Of a DNA stretch of 64,000 nucleotides, positions 12,801-21,800 are shown piece after piece. A model generated the notes under the pieces. The model saw only the letters and a program-made list of their open reading frames with translations, was not told the origin of the DNA and did no database searches. The stretch comes from Nematostella vectensis. Taxonomy: Eukaryota > Cnidaria > Anthozoa > Actiniaria > Edwardsiidae. The stretch's first letter is position 1, and the number at the start of each line of letters is the position of its first letter. The translations under genes and the position numbers were made by a program. Where the stretch lies: the NCBI RefSeq assembly GCF_932526225.1, contig NC_064043.1:8235501-8299500 (forward strand). Direction: 5' to 3'.

Positions 12801-15800
12801 CTCCGAGCAACGTATTAATTCTTTTAGCCCCTCCGTATCATTGTTAATAAAGCCAATCCCTCTGCATCTCGCTAAAGATAGTCTTACGCGCTCTAGCATC
12901 ACCTAAAGCCTCCCTGGAGGAGAGATTGTCCAATGGCTGGTCGCCATCCCGGTCGCGCGCCCTTTCCATTGATTTGGAGACCAAGGAGTACGTGAAACAG
13001 TTGGAAGATGCGACAGACATCAATGAACAGGCAGATATCCTGCACTTTCTCTACAGTACCAAGTACGTAGCAGTGCCTATTACCATGTTACGCGCGCTAG
13101 CGTGGTCACCTTGACATCTTTGTGAAGTACCAAGTACGTAGCAGGGCCTAGTACAATGTGACGCGCGTTAACCTTGACATCTCTGTGAAGTAACCCAATT
13201 AAAATAAAATGATGTGAACGTATTGACATGAACTTCGATACCAAAAATCAGAGCACGACGGAATCCTCCTCGTTGGAATAAGCCAGTTTATAGTTTAAGG
13301 AATGACTGGGGGAAAATGGGTCGAGTCAAAATTTTGGTCCGATCGACCCATTCTTCCCCGGTCATTCTTAAACTGTGAACTGGCTTATTACTCACTTCCC
13401 GATACGGGAATGTCAATGTTGTATAGCATGGTGGTATTTCAAAGTTTTGTGGGGGAATGGGGTTTTGATGATGCTACAGCTGGGACAGCTGGGACAGCTT
13501 TCTTCCTCTCGTAAAAACACGAGGTCCTGAAAACTATCTTCATGTTTTTTTTTATTTTGATCAAACAAAGACCTTGCTCTCGAATTGAACATAATAAAGA
13601 AAAGGTAATGCTCTTGTCCTTAGTTAGAAAGTTTTGCTTCTGCCATGATCAGTGGAAGCATGGGGTAAAATTGAGTAAAAAATATTTTTTTTAGATGCAG
13701 GACTCCTTATCTGCTTACTGTCACTATACCTTGTACTATGCGGCTTGTACTTTCTAGGGGTGCTAAGTTCGACACTAACTTATATGATGTACCGGAAACC
13801 ACGGTGGAGAAGTTATTGGAGGAGCTATATGAGAAGGTTGGTACTACGGTGGCCTCTGGTTAATTCATGTGGGTGCATGGGGATTTATTGAAGGGCGAAG
13901 CACTATTGGGAAGGAAGGAGTGGCACTAGTAAAATAGGTAAAACATGTCGAGAGATTTATGAAACTAAGCTTCCATAAATTTCCTTAGAAATTTTAGAAC
14001 AGAATGGGAGACACTAACAACCCTTGAATTTGATACTTATTGTGCCCCAATGTGGTGTACTTTACTGTGTTGACAATTGTCAGCTGTTTAATGTTGGTTT
14101 TGTTGTGAACAGGCTTGTGAGGTGAAGCTTTGGTCGCTGGTCAGACACACAGCGGGGCTGCTTCATAAGCAGGTCGAGGATTTATCCGAGGTAACCAAGG
14201 AACTCTTATTGTGTCGTCATCATATTCATGATCATCATCCTCATTTCCATCATCGCCTTTATTATTATGATCACAGTATCACCACCACCATTATCGTCAC
14301 AATCACTACCATCGTCATCATTATCGCAACTTTGGCATCATCACCATCACCTTTAACATTATCACGATCATCTGACAACCTGATGTTCCCACCTTTAACT
14401 TTCATGTGCAAGTAAACTCTAGTGTAACGGTCATTGTGATTTTAGGCCTGTACTGACATCCTGGTTCACCAGAAACAAATCACAGTAGGTATACCACAAG
14501 ACGGCCACGAGGAGGTCATCACAAGGTATGGGGTCTCTCAGTCACGAATGGAATAACTGGTCGCAGTCCTATTCTCCCTCGCTTGAGCGCCGCCTAGCGT
14601 GATAAGGGAGACTGGCCGCCATCCCGGTCTCGTAACCTTTCCATTGATTTGGAGACCAAGAAGTACATGAACCGGTCTTGTAACCTTTCCATTGATTTGA
14701 AGACCAAGAAGTACATGAACCGGTCTCGTAACCTTTCCATTGAGTTGGAGACCAAGAAGAACATGAACCAGTCTCGTAACCTTTCCATTGATTTTGAGAC
14801 CAAGAAGTACATGAACCGGTCTCGTAACCTTTCCATTGATTTGGAGACCAAGAAGTACATGAACCGGTCTCGTAACCTTTCCATTGATTTGGAGACCAAG
14901 AAGTACATGAACCGGTCTCGTAACCTTTCCATTGATTTGGAGACCAAGAAGTACATGAACCGGTCTCGTAACCTTTCCATTGATTTGGAGACCAAGAAGT
15001 ACATGAACCGATAATTTTTTTTTTCGCCCTTGGTGCTAAATTCTAAAATAGTTTCAGTTTCCATGAAAATACTCATCAGAGTCGAACAAGCAGGCCTGTA
15101 GCCGGAAGAACTCCCCCTCTCGACTGAAATGTCCACCCTAAATGAAGGGAAATTGAGTACCCCGCTAATGGCCCGCTAAATGGGTAAACGAACCCCCACC
15201 ACCACCACCACCACCACCCTTGCTTAAAATCCCTGACAAGGATAAACTGAAAATTAAACTATAATTATTTGAAACATTTCCTGCACTAAGGACGCTCCAA
15301 GCTCCAAATTTCTTTATTAACGGGGTCCTACTGTATTTATTTATTTTTTAATTTCTAACTTATAAACATGGGACATTTTGCTTTTACAATCCCAGACCTC
15401 TGCCCCCAACCGAGCTGAAAAATATCATCTACAGTGTGTTTGGTGAGGATATGAGCACAGGCGTCGTCACACAGGTAATTAATCATATTACTGCTTATTA
15501 GTAATAAAATTAATAGACAGATTTATGACCTTATCATCCTTATCAATAATAATAAGTAATACGAAATGTGGTCGAGTCGAAGGCATATGAATACTGTCGC
15601 CACGTGTAGGAGCTGTTTTGTGTACCTTGGCAGATTACTGACTTGAATATTTTTGTGTATTACTGCTTGCGTTCCTTGGTATTTTACTGACTCGAATATT
15701 TTTGTGTATTATTACGAGTAGCTGTTTGTGAACCTTGGTCTTTTCTTACTTGAATATTTTGGTGTATTGTTACGTGTATTAGGTGAGGGGAATAGTTTCG

Positions 15801-18800
15801 GTCGCTGTGTGTGGTTGGATGTGTTGTGGTTGAATGGTGTAATGAAAGGTATGGCATAGGGGGTAGGGGGGGATGGGTCAGGGGTGATGGGTCAGGGGGG
15901 GTGGGCCAGGGGGGATGGGTCTTGGTGGGGCGTGTTGGGCAACAGGAGTTGTCTGTTGCGTTGTGTTTGTTGGCTGGCTTTGGTGAAAGCGTGTGGATGA
16001 CATGATTAGGGTAACTACGAGTAGGATTTGCTTGTGTACCTTGGTATTTTCTGACTTGAACATTTTTGTGTATTACTACGTACAGGAGCTGCTTGTGTAC
16101 CTCGGTATCTTTGTGCGGACCGAGCCAAGCATGTTCAAGGAGATGCTGAGGCTACGAGTTGGTCTCATTATAGAGGTGATGGTGGCGGAGCTTGCACGTT
16201 CACTTACCTGCACAGGTAAGAAATTAAGTTCGCTTTAGACGTGTTTAGAATTGTGAACTTCATTTCTACAGTAGCCCGAGTGTCAGGCCCTTTTATCGTT
16301 CCATTTGAAGTATATAACTGGAAGCGTTTTTCCTCTCCGACTTTAAAAAATAAAATCGCCTGATACTTGGGCTATTTCTACAGTAGGAAACAGAAAAAGA
16401 TGTGTTTTGATACTCCAACCGTCCACGTACTCGCTAGATCGTAAAACTTTGAATTTCGCGTCGTGGTTTCGTGGCGAACGGTGGAAATATATCCAACAAG
16501 GCGCATTTCCACGTGCGGTCTTTGGGAATCATTAGATTAATTCCATTATTTTCTACCGTTGCCGTACTCGTAGCACTACACGTATCTCAAGTCCCTATTA
16601 AATAGGGCAACGTTTTCATGAAATAAGATCCTGTTTAACGAAGCAATGTTAAGTTGTTGATATCAGACATTGTCCGTCTTTGTAACTTCTTTGTATCACC
16701 ATAAAGATGAAAATATTTTTTTTATAATAAGACCAACCTACTTAGCTTAACAATTACATACCTGTCAACTCTCCCGCATTAGGCGGGAGTCTCAAGATTT
16801 TGGACCCCTTCTCCCGCTCTTCCGCGTTGAGCACAAAATCAAAATTTTTATCGCTTCCGAAAAATTGTTCTATAGAAAATCGTCATTTTGCCTATTTTAT
16901 ATTAAAATATTTGAAATAATAATTCCCTTGTGTAGCGCAATTTATCTAACACCCTCGTGAGATCTATAAGTGGATTTGTTCGTGAGAGCTTTTTATACGT
17001 CAAACGCCTGCAAGGTTAAACCCACCCCTCCCCCCAAAAATGAATATACCCCACCCCTCCCCCTAAAAAATTCTCAAGCCTTGAGATTTTCGGAGGTTGA
17101 CAGGTATGCAATTAGCAAGAAAGTCCTCTTATTAAAAGTAATCGAACTTGGAAAAATGTAAGAGCTACAACAACTGTGTTGTCACTTGTCCCCAGGTGAG
17201 GATGCGGCTGAGTACTTCATGAACCTGAGTCCATTTGAAATGAAGACTCTGCTGTATCACATACTAAGTGGAAAGGAGTTTGGCATAACAGATGGTAAGT
17301 GTTATGTAAACCTGCCAAACTGGTTACACGGCAAACTAGTTAAGCCCCCGGCAAACTGTGCCAGCCCCTGCCAGCATTGGCGAATTTTCGCTTGACTGAC
17401 TATAGGACAAAGGAAATGTCAAAATAAGAAATGGACTTTCTGACATTTTCTTTATCTTGTGGTCAGTCGAGCAAGAAATCGCCAGCAATGCTGGCCGGTG
17501 CTGGCGCAGTTTGCACACGGCTTAAAACTGACAACCAGTATAACGGCAAACAAGTAAACCTGACAAACAAGTATGAATGGAAAAGCAATATAACGACAAA
17601 CACATATTTCTGGAAAACAGGTTAAAGGTCAGACAAGTAAACCTAATAAAATCAGAAATCGGGACCAATAACGACAAATAATTAAATCTTGGGCCGGTTC
17701 CTGAAAGGCCGATTAACTTAGCCCTAGATCAGCGCTTGGTTAAAATTCGCTAATCGAAGGTTAGCTAACCTTCGGGTAACTCGCCGTTCCTGAAAGCCAA
17801 GTATTTTCCCGATTTACTAACCCTGGATAACGCGAGTGAAAAACTGGTTTATGACGAGTAACATTCACACAGGATACCCAGTAGATCAATAGAGAATAAC
17901 TCAAATTTACCTTTGTTGGTTTTATTTTTGCAGAGAAGCCCCAAAACACCTACATCGCCTGTAATTACCTCCATTTCATTGCTAAAAATGTCACTTGCAG
18001 GATTCGATTTGGTGCGTGAGACACTAGCGAGACAGATTCATTTCAATTATAAATTTCATGTAACTTTCTGTCTGTCCCAGCACAGTTTTCGAGTCAGCAT
18101 CGCAACGAAGGTCGCATATAACAAAACGAAATGTTAGGACATTTGATCCCTATACATTGTTTTTGTGTAACGTCGTTTTTGTCGTCAACTTCATTTTAGG
18201 AAACTTTACTACAAAGTTTGGGAGGCCTGTGTTACGCCAACTAAACCGTAGATTAGGAGTTAACCCACCTCGCGAGCAGGTTTAGATTTTACCTCCAAAC
18301 TAACCCAGAGTGAGCGCTAACCAGCGTTTCGGGAATAGAACTAATCCTGGGGTAAAAATTTAATCGTGGGTTAGGGCAAATTTAAGCCTGGGTTAGCGCA
18401 AATCGGCTTTTCAGGAACCGGCCCCAGTAGAACTGCAAACCGAGTAAATCTGGCCTACCAGTACAACGGCAAACAAGTAAACTTCCCAAACCTATAATAC
18501 GACAAACAAGTTAACTTGAGTGAGTACAAGTTGAGCCTGACATACCGAATTGCAATCGTAAACAACATTATAGGTTTAGAAGTCACAATATCGCGTTTAA
18601 CTGAGGATTATGTGTATTGATATAGGGTCTGTGCGGACACTTTCCGAGAAGCAGCTTTCCATCATCAACATCGACCTACCCAAGCGAGTGGGCATAAAAA
18701 AACTATCCAACGCTATCAAGGTACAAGCTAATAAAGATAGTTCTTTTTGTTGACCCTAAAAGCTAACTTAGGCATGCAGCAACGTGTTTGAATGCTCGAT

Positions 18801-21800
18801 ATCCGATTCTAATGGCAGAGATTCTGATTGATGAAAACGTTTCAGTGATGACTGTTGGCCGGTGCTAGCAAGAAACTAAAGCGGCCCTAGAACATACTTA
18901 TTTTATAACAAACGAAAAATAAAACACAATGATATACATTGAACCTTTAGCACAACAGAAAACAAAAAGAGTTAGCAAAATCCGTTGTGGACTTAAAACA
19001 ACAATCAAGCTTGGACGTCGTTAGGAAAGCGTTATACGCTAGAGAAGCGTTCACAAAAAAGTTCGAAACTTTTCATAAAGTGTAAAACGCTAATGGAGAC
19101 CGAGCTGTAGACAGTAAACCGGAGGTATTTAGCTTTTGAGATATCTCGGACAGTCTATTGGTATATTCCTTACAATGGACTATTTGTCTACAGAAAATGA
19201 GTAAGGATGACGCCCAGACCAGGGTAGGTTCCTCTACTCACAACGAGCAATCCACCGGGCGTGTATACCTTCCTTCGCACTTGTAACCTTCCGCTAATCG
19301 CTTCTACATCCGCAAACTATGGGTCGCATGTCTGTGCGGAAGGCCACTGCGGTACTCCTCTGAGAAACACGCGCGTTCCTTTCTTTTAGTTTTCTTTGTA
19401 GTGTTGCTACCCACGCCCGTCCTATCGCTTTTGTTAAATCAAACACGTAATGCATCTAATAAGAAGGGTTATTAACTTTGTGGCATGAGACCCATGTAGG
19501 CCTCTATAAAGGCATCTGATGTACTCGATAAAGGATCTGTGAGATTGTAGCACTTCCGCGGTTCATAGGGTCCATCCACGTATGTTTTTATCATAATCTG
19601 CTTATACTCTGTACCATATCAAGTACGTAGTGTGCAAGGTCGAGAATAGGGCCTCGTAGTCGATGCAGTTTTCTGCACCCTGAAGAAGTGTCGAGTTTTC
19701 TTATCTTCTGGTTTATATATCCTGCCTAATCAGCGCTTATCTTGGCATTCATTTCAACACTTTCCGTATACCGTATATAGCAGTGTTCATTTCCTTATCC
19801 TTCGCACTCTTCTTTTATTCAAGAGCTTGTTGTCAGGTTTCTGGTTACGTGTACTCCTTTATCTACAAAACCCGAGCGGTCGCATTGGTAATAACTCTCT
19901 AATACCTGTCAAACTCTTATTACAAGTTTCTTATTACAAGTTATACTCGTTTATCCACAGAACCTGAGCGGTCGCAGTATGCATCGGCAACACGGTCAGC
20001 CCGACCTGCTACACTTGACCCAAACCGCAGAACCACAACACGAGGAAGAAGTCTCCCCAACCCGCGACGAACGTATTGGGACATGGATACGCAGGCGGTG
20101 TCTGGACGGTGCCCTCAACAGGGTGCCCGAGGACTTTTACGCCAGGGTCTGGAAAATACTGGAAAAGGTACTTTCAATTCTATAGATTGTATTCAATTGC
20201 ATCGTGCGAACATAAAAGACATGGGCAGCAAAATGATTCCGATGAGTCGTTTCAAAACTGTAAATTTACGGAAAGCGCTATTCAATGTTGTAAATCATCG
20301 TTGTGCGAATTTTCAGAAAAATGGTGAAATGCTACTACCACTTCAGTTTCTGTGATTAAATTATTGATACTCATTTTTTCTTACAATGCTCAGACAGTTT
20401 GTAATTTAACTAGATGGACAATAAAGCTAACTAGATGGTGACTAAAATGCTTATGAACAACCGATTATTCCCTTGCAGTGTCTACAGACATACAAACTGC
20501 TGCTTCTGTTCTTATACAGTGTACCGACAGTTTTAGCTGGTATACGAGTGAATAAGTTGATCAACAGATGCTTACGGGTTTTTTTTCCAGTGTCACCAAG
20601 TGTCTATCTACAAACATATTCTACCAAGTGCCATGGTTAGGGAGGTAAGTTTAATACAATAAAATAAAATAGCATCCAAAGTTTATGTAGCTATTAAAAG
20701 ACGGGCTTCTGTTTCTATTTTGTCCTGTAGGATGGATTGAATTTCACAGTGATTCAAGTGGTTTTAGTTCTTCACTGAAGTATACATCTCATTTCCATCG
20801 CTTCCTTTTTGCGCCAGTAAAACTTATTTTCTTCCAGACTCTTTAATAATTGAGTCTTTAATAATCACCCCGCTAATCCACTATCCACGGTATTTTCAAC
20901 CTATAGATGACACCCGGAGAGTTGAAGTTCGCATTGTGCGTCGAGTCTGCTTTAAATCGTATTCCCGAGCCAGAGTATCGGCAACTTGTGGTAGAAGTTC
21001 TAATGGTGCTGGCTCTGGTCGTCATCAGCTACCCACAGCAGTCTTTATGGGATACTGTAGACGTGGATGAATTGGTCCTAGAGGGTCACCAGGCCTACCT
21101 CACTGAGCAGGTATGATACACCTAGGCCTACCTCACTGAGCAGGTATGATGCACCCAGGCTTACCTCACTGAGCAGGTATGATGCACCTAGGCCTACCTC
21201 ACTGAACAGGTATGATACACCCAGGCTTACCTCACTGAGCAGGTATGATACACCCAGGCTTACCTCACTGAGCAGGTATGATGCACCTAGGCCCACCTCA
21301 CTGAGCAGGTATGATACACCTAGGCCCACCTCACTGAGCAGGTATGATACACCTAGGCCTACCTCACTGAGCAGGTATGATACACCTAGGCCCACCTCAC
21401 TGAGCAGGTATGATACACCTAGGCCTACCTCACTGAGCAGGTATGATACACCTAGGCCCACCTCACTGAGCAGGTATGATGCACCTAGGCCTACCTCACT
21501 GAGCAGGTATGATACACCCAGGCTTACCTCACTGAGCAGGTATGATACACCCAGGCTTACCTCACTGAGCAGGTATGATACACCTAGGCCCACCTCACTG
21601 AGCAGGTATGATACACCTAGGCCCACCTCACTGAGCAGGTATGATACACCCAGGACTACCTCACTGAGCAGGTATGATACACCTAGGCCTACCTCACTGA
21701 GCAGGTATGATACACCCAGGCTTACCTCACTGAGCAGGTATTATACACCTAGGCCTACCTCACTGAGCAGGTATGATACACCCAGGCCCACCTCCTTGAG

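Noticed and set aside
14594-15136. Minus-strand 180-codon repetitive frame
   Set aside because: Mirror of the 48-base exon-derived array; length is a multiple of three, so all frames without stops stay open.
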